In this document: positions 12,970 to 22,239 of the stretch, piece by piece
Position numbering within the stretch: the stretch's first letter is position 1
Layout of the letters: each line of letters begins with the position of its first letter
Assembly (NCBI GenBank): GCA_900550185.1
Contig: URRN01000010.1
Span: forward strand, 1 to 22,239
Source of the DNA: an uncultured Collinsella sp.
GTDB taxonomy: Bacteria > Actinomycetota > Coriobacteriia > Coriobacteriales > Coriobacteriaceae
DNA: 22,239 nucleotides
Reading direction: 5' to 3'
Notes under the pieces: model-generated
What the model saw: the letters and a program-made list of their open reading frames with translations, nothing else
What the model was told of the DNA's origin: nothing
The model's database searches: none
Made by a program: the position numbers and the translations under genes

Positions 12970-15900
12970 TTAGTCGTCGTCGCTAGCACCCAACTGCTGC
13001 AGCAGCATGAGCGCGGCCGCCACGGGGCCGGTGCCGTCGTTGGCGTCGAGACCGCGACCCAGGCCGCTGCCCGCGCCGGCACCCGCCTTGTAGGGCACCG
13101 ACAGTTTGCGACTCTTGGGAAAGTTCACCGCGCCGTACCGGTTCTTGAACTCAAAGGCCACCTTCTTGGGAACGTCAACCCCCAGGAAGGTAATGCGTCC
13201 GCCGCTGAGCGTGACGCTCTCGAGCCCCAGGCGCTCGCCGCGAATACGGATGCGAGCGCGGTTGAACAGGTTGAGCCCCGCCAACGGAAGCTCACCGTGC
13301 GCGGCCTCGGTCTCCTCCTGTACCTCGTCGATACTCTCCAGGTCCTCGGCCGCCGCGAGCTTGCGGTACACGAGCACGCGCTGGTCCACCGCCGGCATGT
13401 ACTCCTCGGACAAGAAGTAGTCGGCCGGCAGGTTGATGCCCACGCTCGCCGCCTCCACGCCGGCATCGTCGTCGCCGCGCGCCTCGGCCACGGCCTGGCC
13501 CAGCATCTGCGTAAACAGGTCAAAGCCCACGCTCGACAGGTTACCGTGCTGCTCGGCACCCATGAGCGAACCGGCACCGCGAATCTCCAGGTCGCGCATG
13601 GCGATGCGCATGCCGCTGCCCAGGTCCTGAAACTCGGAAAGCGCGGTCAGGCGCGCCGTGGCCTCCTCGGTAAGCGGCAGCTCGCCGGGGAACATAAAGT
13701 ACGCATAGGCCTGCGTGGCAGAACGGCCCACGCGGCCCTTAAGCTGGTAGAGCTGTGCCAGACCCAGACGCTGCGAGTCCTCGATGATGAGCGTATTTGC
13801 CGTTGCGTTGTCGATGCCACTCTCCACGATGGTCGTGGCGATAAGCACGTCAATCTTCTTGGTCGCGAACTCGATCATCACGTCTTCGACCTCGCGCGGG
13901 CTCATCTTGCCGTGTGCCACACCCACGCGCGCCTCGGGCGCGGCCTCGTGCACGCGCGCCACGGCGTCATCGATGGTCTTGACGCGGTTGGACACGTAAT
14001 ACACCTGGCCGCCGCGGCCCACCTCCAGGCGAATCGCCGCGCTCACCACGTCGGGGTCGTACTCCCCCACGTGCACGATCACGGGACGGCGCCCGGTCGG
14101 CGGTGTGGTGATCAGGCTCATGTCGCGCACACCGCTCGTGGCCATCTGCATGGTTCGCGGAATAGGCGTTGCCGAGAGCGTGAGCACGTCGATTTGCTCG
14201 CGCAGGTTTTTGAGCTGCTCCTTGTGCTGCACGCCAAAGCGCTGTTCCTCGTCGATGATCACCAGGCCCAGGTTCTTGGGGTTCACATCGGCCGAAAGCA
14301 GGCGGTGCGTGCCGATGAGCACGTCAATCGTGCCCTCGGCAAACGCCTTGAGCGCGCGCTTTTGCTGCGCCGGGGTGCGGAAGCGGCTGAGCACCTCGAC
14401 CTCTAGGCCAAACGGGGCAAAGCGCTCAAAGAATGTCTCGTAGTGCTGCTGGGCCAGAATGGTCGTGGGGCAGAGCACCATGACCTGGCGACCGGAATCC
14501 ACGCACTTAAACGCCGCGCGCAGGGCGACCTCGGTCTTGCCGAAGCCCACGTCGCCGCACAGCAGGCGGTCCATGGGCTTGGGCGCCTCCATGTCGGCCT
14601 TGATGTCGGCGATAGCCTCCAGCTGGTCGCGCGTCTCGTCGTAGGGGAAGCTCTGCTCCATCTCGATCTGCTCGGGCGTATCGGGCGGGCAGGCGATACC
14701 GGCGATCGACGAGCGGCGCGTATACAGGTCGACCAGGTCAAACGCCAGCTTTTTGGCATTCTTGCGTGCCTTGTTGGTGGCACGCGTCCAGTCGGCGGTG
14801 TTGAGCCTGGTCAGGCGCGGCTTGTCGCCGTCTGGACCGACATAACGCGTGATGCGGTCGACCTGCTCGAGCGGCACATAGAGTTTGTCGCCGTCGGCGT
14901 ATTCCAGCAAAAAGTAGTCGCGCTCCTTGCCGCCCACTTCCTGGCGCGCAATCTCGCTAAAGAGCGCGATGCCGTGAGTGGCGTGCACCACGTAGTCGCC
15001 CGGCTTAAAGGGGAAGGTGATCTGCGTAATGTCCACCTTGCGGCGGCTGCGCGCACGGTTGGCATCCATGCGGGCGTTGAGGTCGGCGATCGAGAACACG
15101 GCCAGGTTGGCATCGGGCACCACCACGCCCTGCGGCAGGGCGGCGTCCACAAAAGTCACGCGTCCGCGCGAGATGGTGGGCACAGCGGCACCGGCGGCAG
15201 CCTGAGCGGCGCCGGCCTCCAGAGAGCGGGCGTTGAGCGCGTCGGCCTTACGCTCGCGAATCGAGGCATGAGCCTCCTGGCGTGCGGCACGGTCAGCGGA
15301 ATCCGCCGCTGCCACACGCACGCGGTCGCCGATAGCGCCGGCGTTTTCGGGCGCCGCGGTCAGCGATTCCTCAAAGGTAATGCCCTCGTCGCCAAAGGTG
15401 AGCTCCATCGACTCGCGCGCACCGCGGTCGGGGATGGCAAACACGCAGGCATAGCGCTTACCCACGACCTCCTGGATGCGCGTCATAAAACGGTTGTCCG
15501 AGCCTGCGATGGCCGGCTGCTCAATCTTGAGCTCGGCCGTCACCGCACCGCCGGCACGGATGAGGCTCACGTAGTTCAGGCGCTGCTGGGCACCAAAGTC
15601 GAGCTGTTGGGCGCGCACGTACAAGCCGTCCAGGCGATCGACCCCCGCCTCGCCGGCACGGGCCTCGATATCCTCGTAGGCGCGCAGGCAATCGTCGAAC
15701 AGCGAGCGCGGCTCGGACAGTACCACGAGCGCCTTGCCGCTCACGTGCGACAGCGGGCTTACGGTCTGGCCGTACATCACCGGCAAAAAGCGATCGAGCT
15801 CAGGCGTGACGATGCGCGCATCCACCATCTCGAGCAATGCGGCCAGTTTGCTGTCGTCCTGGCTGGCACGATAGAGCGCCACATGCATGTTGTGGACGGC

Positions 15901-16602
15901 CTCGTCGGTAAGCGCCAGCTCACGGCACGGGAAGATCTCGATGCTGTCCTCGTTGCCGATGGTCTGGCCCGTTGAACTCACCATGCGGCGGATGCGATCG
16001 ATCTCGTCGCCGAAGAACTCAATGCGCACGGGCGCCTTTTCCTGCGCGGGAAACACCTCGACGGTGTCGCCGTGCACACGGAACAGGCCGGGCGCGTCGG
16101 CGGCGCCGGCATTGGTGTAGCCCATGCCCACCAGACGCTGCGGTACCTCGTCAAAAGGAATCTCCTCGCCCACCGCGAAGGTCGTGGACTCCCAGTAGTG
16201 GCTCTCGACTGGTGGCACGCAACGCAGCAGCGCGCGAGCCGAGGCGACCATGATGCAGTTGTCGCCGCGCACGATGCGCCCGAGCGCCTCGCAGCGCTGG
16301 GCTACCACGGCGTCGTCGGGCGCCTGCTCGCGCCAAGGGTAGTCCTTGCGCTCGGGAAAGCGGCACACGTGCGCCAGGCCCACATAGGCGGCCAGACTAC
16401 GTGCGGCGCGATCGGCCGCATCCTCGCCACTCACGATGTAGACCGTGGGGCGCGGACGACGCGCAAACTGGGCGGCGGCCATAAGCGTTCGGCCCGACTG
16501 AGACACGGCCAGCGTCACGTCCTCGCCAGAATCGAGCCCGGCCTCAACGGTCTGCAGTGCCTCGGCAGTATAGAGCTGCGCGGCTATACGGTGAATGAGC
16601 AT
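12970..16602 (-). CDS. mfd: Transcription-repair coupling factor Mfd
   Basis: 1210-residue DNA translocase that removes stalled RNA polymerase from lesions and recruits UvrA. In order: UvrB-like domains 1-3 (about 1-350), linker, CarD-like RNA polymerase interaction domain near 525-590 (FKPGDYVVHATHGIALFSEI), and the superfamily 2 helicase with Walker A GDVGFGKTEVAL (from residue 682) and the DEEQ box (Asp784, IIDEEQRFGVQHKEQLK). GRVGRS and the C-terminal TRCF domain follow (LPADYFLSEEYMPAVDQRVLVYRKLA). The polypeptide ends in a Gly/Ala-rich stretch and SDDD. Start ATG 16602, because GGAGG is six bases upstream and LIHRIAAQL begins the family alignment; a start at 16629 would include the leader. 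Full length for the family. Confidence 0.98.
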   Translation of the reverse strand: MLIHRIAAQLYTAEALQTVEAGLDSGEDVTLAVSQSGRTLMAAAQFARRPRPTVYIVSGEDAADRAARSLAAYVGLAHVCRFPERKDYPWREQAPDDAVVAQRCEALGRIVRGDNCIMVASARALLRCVPPVESHYWESTTFAVGEEIPFDEVPQRLVGMGYTNAGAADAPGLFRVHGDTVEVFPAQEKAPVRIEFFGDEIDRIRRMVSSTGQTIGNEDSIEIFPCRELALTDEAVHNMHVALYRASQDDSKLAALLEMVDARIVTPELDRFLPVMYGQTVSPLSHVSGKALVVLSEPRSLFDDCLRAYEDIEARAGEAGVDRLDGLYVRAQQLDFGAQQRLNYVSLIRAGGAVTAELKIEQPAIAGSDNRFMTRIQEVVGKRYACVFAIPDRGARESMELTFGDEGITFEESLTAAPENAGAIGDRVRVAAADSADRAARQEAHASIRERKADALNARSLEAGAAQAAAGAAVPTISRGRVTFVDAALPQGVVVPDANLAVFSIADLNARMDANRARSRRKVDITQITFPFKPGDYVVHATHGIALFSEIARQEVGGKERDYFLLEYADGDKLYVPLEQVDRITRYVGPDGDKPRLTRLNTADWTRATNKARKNAKKLAFDLVDLYTRRSSIAGIACPPDTPEQIEMEQSFPYDETRDQLEAIADIKADMEAPKPMDRLLCGDVGFGKTEVALRAAFKCVDSGRQVMVLCPTTILAQQHYETFFERFAPFGLEVEVLSRFRTPAQQKRALKAFAEGTIDVLIGTHRLLSADVNPKNLGLVIIDEEQRFGVQHKEQLKNLREQIDVLTLSATPIPRTMQMATSGVRDMSLITTPPTGRRPVIVHVGEYDPDVVSAAIRLEVGRGGQVYYVSNRVKTIDDAVARVHEAAPEARVGVAHGKMSPREVEDVMIEFATKKIDVLIATTIVESGIDNATANTLIIEDSQRLGLAQLYQLKGRVGRSATQAYAYFMFPGELPLTEEATARLTALSEFQDLGSGMRIAMRDLEIRGAGSLMGAEQHGNLSSVGFDLFTQMLGQAVAEARGDDDAGVEAASVGINLPADYFLSEEYMPAVDQRVLVYRKLAAAEDLESIDEVQEETEAAHGELPLAGLNLFNRARIRIRGERLGLESVTLSGGRITFLGVDVPKKVAFEFKNRYGAVNFPKSRKLSVPYKAGAGAGSGLGRGLDANDGTGPVAAALMLLQQLGASDDD

Positions 16603-16627
16603 GCTGTTCCTCCGGCATTGCAACGCC

Positions 16628-16655
16628 AAAAGCCCGCCGAGGCAAGCTCGGCGGG
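16628..16655 (-). terminator. GC-rich hairpin 26 bp upstream of the mfd start
   Basis: CCCGCCGAG (16633-16641) and CTCGGCGGG (16647-16655) form a 9-bp perfect stem; on the minus strand CTTTTGG follows. It is plausibly a terminator for the ATP-grasp gene, but it stands so close to mfd that it would lie in the mfd leader unless mfd starts within 25 bp of its ATG. Confidence 0.55.
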
Positions 16656-16699
16656 TCGTTCGTCAAATTCGTTGCCTGTCATGGTAGCGCATGGAGAGG

Positions 16700-16748
16700 A
16701 CTCCGACTCAAGCGTACGCCCAGCCCCGCAACAAAAACGCCAGATAGA
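16700..16748 (-). repeat. 49-bp direct repeat, left copy (terminator tail)
   Basis: It matches 18412-18460 at 45 of 49 positions in the same orientation. On the minus strand it begins 76 bp past the stop of the ATP-grasp gene and contains CTGGCGTTTTTGTTGCGGGG. A short upstream CCAG pairs with CTGG (16750-16753 / 16740-16743), giving a weak hairpin before the T-tract. The rest of the 222-bp gap shows no gene. Confidence 0.75.
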
Positions 16749-16824
16749 ACTGGACTCGCCGGCTTCGCCAAAATCTCCCCGTCACGTCGAACGCCGCAAC
16801 CACGGAAGGCTCCCCAAGAAACGG

Positions 16825-18291
16825 CTATTCCTCAAAAAAGCTCGCAACGTTCAAACGGCTCGTCCACTCTCCTATGGTGTTGGCAAAGCCCACACGTGTG
16901 TACACGCCCGCAAAACGGCCGCGATACAGATACAAGCCTTCCATATTAGAAGCGGGCGCAAAACCAAGATCATCCACAAGTCCTTTGGGCGCCTCTCCTC
17001 GATGCGGCCCATCGACAAGCGTTCCGCGCAAGCAGGGAGTCTGATACTGCTGAGCATACTCCTGTACAATCGCCCCAGCGGCCGCAGCGCGAGCAAGCAC
17101 CTGAGGCCATTCCCGTTCCGCGACATCCAAACCAGCGACAACGCCAACCGCATTGTAGCCGCCGCACGGTTTGACAATCCACCGATCCTTTTCGGCAAAT
17201 CGCGACAACTGGGTGCTTTCATCCAGAATCTCGGTATAGGGCACATGCTCCCGTACAAACGATTGCTCCTCCGGGCTCAACAAGGACTGACCGGCCCGAG
17301 ACCACAAAAACGCAAATACGGTCTTAGTCGCACACGGCCACGTTCTAAATCCGCCGACGACGCATGCGAGCCCTTCTTGGGCAGCCGCAATTAAGGCCGA
17401 GCGTCCGTCGCACGGCTTATCCCACAGCTCGCCGGTCACCGCGCGCCGCCAAACGCAATCAATAGGACCGGCGGCATCGCACAGCCGCCTAGCACCGCTC
17501 TCGTCTTCGCCAATCCGCAGGTCGCGCACATCCGCAAAGCGCGCCACCACACCCCGTCGCCTCATAAGGTCGACAAAATGAGCCGCATCTTCCAAGTCGA
17601 TGCTTTCCGAATAGTCGACGATTGCCACCGAAGCGGGATATATCTTTGATTGCGGTGCATAGGACCTCTTGCCAGCGCAAAATCCATCATCCGATCGTGC
17701 ACTATCCTCGATGCGGAGAGGATGGGTCAGCTCCCACTCTGCATAGGTCTCAAACAATGCATCTATCCAGCCGTCGCACAAATCGTACTGCCGAAAGCCT
17801 GGGTGGTCGGATGCAAACTCCTCAAAGGAAGGCGTCATTCGCACTGCCTGACAGACCGCATCGGTCACTACCATTCCGGCACTGCCGTCGGTATTGAGCT
17901 CGCAAAACGTATACGAACCGGCATCTTCGTCAAGAAAGATATCGACACGCGCAAGAGGAATTTGGCAATCATAGCCGGCATCCATAGCGCACAGGTCAGC
18001 AAAAGCCGGATCCATGCGAAACCACGCACGCACGGAGGCATCGGAACAAAACGCCCGCGTCACCTTGTCCATAATGCCGTACATGCGCTCGGCGGCCTCC
18101 TTAAGAATCGCCGTCATATCCTTGTCGAATATCTTTGGCGTCAGAGCCCAGGGCGCAGGATCGCCGTGGTAGAGCGCATGGGTTTGAGACAAGTGCTCGT
18201 CGCCTTTGCGACGACCAGGCAGGTCACCTTCGCGCTTGCGCACGATGCGCTCAAAATAATCTTCAAGCTCTCGCGTCTTCGATGTTGCCAC
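16825..18291 (-). CDS. Glutathionylspermidine-synthase-like ATP-grasp ligase
   Basis: 488-residue soluble protein resembling the pre-ATP-grasp/ATP-grasp half of glutathionylspermidine synthases, which join a carboxylate to an amine using ATP. Visible: YHGDPAPWALTPKIF, VDIFLDEDAGSYTFCELNTD with GSAGM next (acidic metal/substrate loop), IVDYSESIDL, WIVKPCGGYNAVGVVAG (nucleotide-binding Lys and Gly-rich loop) and AIVQEYAQQY. No N-terminal amidase domain as in E. coli Gss. Start: GTG 18291 has GGAGGG five bases upstream; ATG 18303 lacks a site. The gene looks less G+C-rich than mfd and is bracketed by 49-bp direct repeats, which may mark acquisition. True substrates unknown. Confidence 0.8.
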   Translation of the reverse strand: MATSKTRELEDYFERIVRKREGDLPGRRKGDEHLSQTHALYHGDPAPWALTPKIFDKDMTAILKEAAERMYGIMDKVTRAFCSDASVRAWFRMDPAFADLCAMDAGYDCQIPLARVDIFLDEDAGSYTFCELNTDGSAGMVVTDAVCQAVRMTPSFEEFASDHPGFRQYDLCDGWIDALFETYAEWELTHPLRIEDSARSDDGFCAGKRSYAPQSKIYPASVAIVDYSESIDLEDAAHFVDLMRRRGVVARFADVRDLRIGEDESGARRLCDAAGPIDCVWRRAVTGELWDKPCDGRSALIAAAQEGLACVVGGFRTWPCATKTVFAFLWSRAGQSLLSPEEQSFVREHVPYTEILDESTQLSRFAEKDRWIVKPCGGYNAVGVVAGLDVAEREWPQVLARAAAAGAIVQEYAQQYQTPCLRGTLVDGPHRGEAPKGLVDDLGFAPASNMEGLYLYRGRFAGVYTRVGFANTIGEWTSRLNVASFFEE

Positions 18292-18411
18292 GTTACCCTC
18301 CATTGCTCGATTTTTTGCTCATGCTACGCCAGCGCGCGCGGCTTCGGCGCGCTTGAATAGCCTTCTAAATTAGCAACACATTTTTGCATGAGGCAGCGGG
18401 AGGCAACATAT

Positions 18412-18460
18412 ACTCCAGCTCAAGCGCACGCCCAGCCCCGCAACAAAAACGCCAGACAGA
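18412..18460 (-). repeat. 49-bp direct repeat, right copy (terminator tail)
   Basis: Direct copy of 16700-16748 with four substitutions; starts 40 bp past the stop of the zinc-ribbon gene on the minus strand. The conserved part runs from the 3' hairpin arm through a T-tract and about 30 further bases (GCGGGGCTGGGCGTGCGCTT). Confidence 0.75.
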
Positions 18461-18474
18461 CGAGCCACCTGGCG
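18445..18474 (-). terminator. Terminator of the zinc-ribbon gene
   Basis: CGCCAG (18450-18455) pairs with CTGGCG (18469-18474); on the minus strand it is followed by TTTTTGTT (18449-18442). It starts 27 bp after the stop codon at 18501. Confidence 0.6.
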
Positions 18475-18500
18475 CTATCAGAGTGAGCTATACGCCGAGC

Positions 18501-19547
18501 CTAGTCGTAGACGCACATTTTAAGCAGCGTGAAGGTCGGGGCGCCGTCACCCTGCGCGACGCGGACCGTGCAAGTCTCGGTACGGCCCCTGGATGCGTCC
18601 GCTTGAATTGCGGCGATGAACTGATCCTTTGACAGGCCGTAGGTGCTCTCGGGGATGTCGGAAGGAAGTAACATGCCGCCAGCACTGTAGACTTCATAGG
18701 TGAGCTCGTAGATGTTGTCGCCAAGGTCAGTCGCGCCCGTAACGATGGCACACGGTGGGTTGTAATTCCCCTGGCCGTATTCCTGTTTCAGGTACAAGTA
18801 CCCACCATGCGCTTCGGCCGAATCAGGAATCACCTGCCCCTCCGGCGTTCTGTCATACGTCATATCAGCATCGGAAAGCGTCAGGCCCGTCAAGCGGTTG
18901 AGTTCCCTATTGACCGCATCAGTCGCTATACGCTGGCTATTACCGTTGTCATAGTCGCCTTTCTCGATTCGATACGGCGCGTTGTCAATAAAATGGCACC
19001 AGATAAACTTGACCAGCTTGTATTTCTCGTCATCCGAAAGCCCATCAGTCGAATCGAAAGCACCCGCCTGATACCAGTCCAGATCGAAGTGCTCCTCCGT
19101 AAAGTTCGACAGAAACAGGTTTGCGGCGGCATAGGTTGCCTGGTCGTTGAGGTCAACCTTTACACTGCTGCCCGTCTGCTCGGGCTCATCCGCCTCGTCC
19201 TCGTCGGCGGTAGGCTTCTCCTTGGCGCTTCCCTTGTCCTTATGCTCGGCCGAACCCTCGTCGGACCCCAGCACCGTAACCTGCGATGAGCTGCCCTGCC
19301 CAAGCGGACCCAGTACGCCGGTCAGCGCCAGAGCGGCACCGCCCGCCACCAGCACGCCCACCACGCACACGCCGACAATCACCGCGCGCTTATGCGACTT
19401 CTTCTGCACGGGAGGCATCCCTGCCGCCGGCATCGGCGCGGGCTCAGCAGGCGCGGCAGCCGGAGAAGCGGCGCCCATGCGTGCCCCGCAGTTCGTGCAA
19501 AAATCGGTTCCGTCGGGCATCTCGGAGCCACACTTGGCGCAAAACAT
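18501..19547 (-). CDS. Zinc-ribbon, single-pass membrane protein with unrecognised C-terminal domain
   Basis: 348 residues. N-terminal zinc ribbon with Cys3/Cys6 and Cys17/Cys20 (MFCAKCGSEMPDGTDFCTNC), an Ala/Pro-rich stretch, one transmembrane segment (about 54-78, after KKSHKR), an acidic low-complexity linker (about 95-125), then a globular domain of about 220 residues that I do not recognise (LFLSNFTEEHFDLDWY, KFIWCHFIDNAPYRIEKGDY). Positive charges before the membrane segment predict that the zinc ribbon is cytoplasmic and the large domain outside. Start ATG 19547, GAGGGG ten bases upstream; an in-frame GTG at 19565 is less likely. The layout recalls sensor-like or cell-envelope proteins of Gram-positive bacteria; no function is assigned. 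Confidence 0.85.
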   Translation of the reverse strand: MFCAKCGSEMPDGTDFCTNCGARMGAASPAAAPAEPAPMPAAGMPPVQKKSHKRAVIVGVCVVGVLVAGGAALALTGVLGPLGQGSSSQVTVLGSDEGSAEHKDKGSAKEKPTADEDEADEPEQTGSSVKVDLNDQATYAAANLFLSNFTEEHFDLDWYQAGAFDSTDGLSDDEKYKLVKFIWCHFIDNAPYRIEKGDYDNGNSQRIATDAVNRELNRLTGLTLSDADMTYDRTPEGQVIPDSAEAHGGYLYLKQEYGQGNYNPPCAIVTGATDLGDNIYELTYEVYSAGGMLLPSDIPESTYGLSKDQFIAAIQADASRGRTETCTVRVAQGDGAPTFTLLKMCVYD

Positions 19548-19665
19548 ATTCGGGCATCCCCTCACAACAAACGGTATCTGCCGCCATCATATTGAGCCTT
19601 CGCAGCCCAAATGTGTTGCGCAACATTGGTCGCCGTCTTCGAGTGCCGGCAAAACGTGCCGGGCC

Positions 19666-20331
19666 CTATCCCGTCACACGCACGCTGGGGCAAAGGTCTG
19701 CCAGCGGGCACTCGTCGCACTTGGGCTTACGGGCGTCGCAAATCTCGCGGCCAAAGGTGATCCACTGGTGGTTGACCGATTCCCAGTACTCGTGCGGCAA
19801 GATCTTGAGCAGATCCTGCTCGGTCTTGAGCGGCTCTTTGGCGTGCGTCTTGGGACTCAGCATCAGGCGGTGCGCGATGCGGTTGACGTGCGTATCGACC
19901 GCGATGCCCTCGACAATGCCAAACCCCACGTTGAGCACGATGTTCGCCGTCTTGCGCCCCACGCCCGGCAGCTTTACAAGCTCCTTCATGTCGGCCGGTA
20001 CCTCGCCGCCGTAATCGGCAACGATCATCTGCGCGGCCTCCACGGCGTGCTTGGCCTTGCTCTTATAAAAGCCGAGTGACTTAATGGTATCGGCCACATC
20101 GGCCACGCTCGCCCCCGCCATGGCCTCGGGCGTTGGCCACTGGGCAAACAGCTTCGGCGTCACCTTGTTGACCTGCGCGTCGGTCGTCTGCGCCGAGAGC
20201 AGTACCGCAATGAGCAGCCTAAAGGGATTCTCGTGGTCCAAAAAGCACTCGACCGGGCCATAGCGACGGTTGAGGCGCTCGCACACCTCAACGGCGCGCT
20301 CGCGTTTGGCGGCATTGGTCTCGCGTGGCAT
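19666..20331 (-). CDS. nth: Endonuclease III (DNA glycosylase/AP lyase)
   Basis: 221-residue base-excision repair enzyme that removes oxidised pyrimidines and cleaves at the abasic site. Helix-hairpin-helix LPGVGRKTANIV with catalytic Lys127; catalytic Asp146 in AVDTHVNRI; [4Fe-4S] cluster Cys198-X6-Cys205-X2-Cys208-X5-Cys214. ILSAQTTD-type motif LLSAQTTDAQVNKV near residue 45. ATG 20331 with GAGGAG upstream is preferred to the ATG at 20355. It follows the ABC transporter gene by 63 bp. Normal length for the family; downstream 19548-19665 holds only the zinc-ribbon leader and a small CCGGC hairpin. Confidence 0.97.
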   Translation of the reverse strand: MPRETNAAKRERAVEVCERLNRRYGPVECFLDHENPFRLLIAVLLSAQTTDAQVNKVTPKLFAQWPTPEAMAGASVADVADTIKSLGFYKSKAKHAVEAAQMIVADYGGEVPADMKELVKLPGVGRKTANIVLNVGFGIVEGIAVDTHVNRIAHRLMLSPKTHAKEPLKTEQDLLKILPHEYWESVNHQWITFGREICDARKPKCDECPLADLCPSVRVTG

Positions 20332-20394
20332 AACGACTCCTCGCTTCAGCGGCATAACAAACCTATGGGCACGATTGTCCCACGTATGGGGTCT

Positions 20395-22197
<1,803 letters not shown>

Positions 22198-22239
22198 GGG
22201 CTTCCTTTCGCGTCTGATAGGGCGAAACGCCATTGTTGC

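Noticed and set aside
12850..15975. Two open frames of over 500 codons on the plus strand opposite mfd (12850-14406, 14443-15975)
   Set aside because: They mirror the codon structure of mfd, have compositions rich in His, Arg, Gly and Val, resemble no family, and lack ribosome binding sites. The minus strand encodes full-length Mfd with all motifs.
16072..17394. 440-codon plus-strand frame spanning the mfd start and the ATP-grasp gene end
   Set aside because: It crosses two well-supported minus-strand genes and the terminator between them; its composition is that of antisense sequence.
19646..19662. Small CCGGC hairpin after nth as a terminator
   Set aside because: Only five base pairs and it is not followed by a T-tract on the minus strand.

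Overview
The window is most likely from the chromosome of a high-G+C Gram-positive anaerobe of the Coriobacteriia, with gut Collinsella as the best guess. This rests on overall base composition, AAAGGAG-type ribosome binding sites, and the mix of mannose-family PTS, GntR/UTRA regulators, YitT, Mfd and Nth. There is no rRNA or other phylogenetic marker, so the assignment is inference. Fourteen of the fifteen predicted protein genes to the right of the edge gene, and almost all coding in the window, run on the minus strand; the exception is a GntR regulator at 9440-10162.

Left part (1-2679): the N-terminal two thirds of a GntR/UTRA regulator runs off the left edge, followed by a YitT-type membrane protein and a HAD phosphatase/mutase. 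Between them lie short palindromic repeats and a 119-bp nested inverted repeat.

Central part (2820-10162): this looks like a catabolic locus for Amadori compounds (fructoselysine/glucoselysine type). On the minus strand it encodes a PTS EIIAB fusion, EIIC, EIID and an FrlB/GfrF/AgaS-like SIS-domain protein. Separate units encode an EamA (DMT) transporter and a second, paralogous SIS protein, and a divergent GntR/UTRA regulator follows. Both SIS proteins keep the Glu and His, 16 residues apart, that act in GlmS and the FraB/FrlB deglycases. The inferred logic is uptake with phosphorylation by the PTS, cleavage to a sugar 6-phosphate and free amino acid by the SIS enzymes, and perhaps export of a product by the EamA protein. 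An ACGT-N5-ACGT operator overlaps TATA-like -10 elements in front of the left GntR gene, the PTS operon and the EamA gene, which ties the three together. A different ATACA-N6-ATACA operator flanks the divergent promoters of the second SIS gene and second regulator.

Right part (10184-22197): mostly housekeeping genes. They are a GNAT acetyltransferase, a threonine-aldolase-family PLP enzyme, a PAP2 phosphatase, Mfd, a glutathionylspermidine-synthase-like ATP-grasp protein, a zinc-ribbon membrane protein, endonuclease III and an ABC exporter half-transporter.

The most unusual content is between the genes. (i) Two 125-126-bp elements (8086-8211 and 12841-12965) share end motifs, an identical layout and a 14-bp stem with compensatory changes. 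(ii) A family of small hairpins has different stems around a common GGGAC-type loop, including three tandem copies that share a TA at each junction. (iii) A 119-bp nested inverted repeat has a related fragment 0.9 kb away. (iv) A 49-bp terminator-plus-tail direct repeat brackets the ATP-grasp gene.
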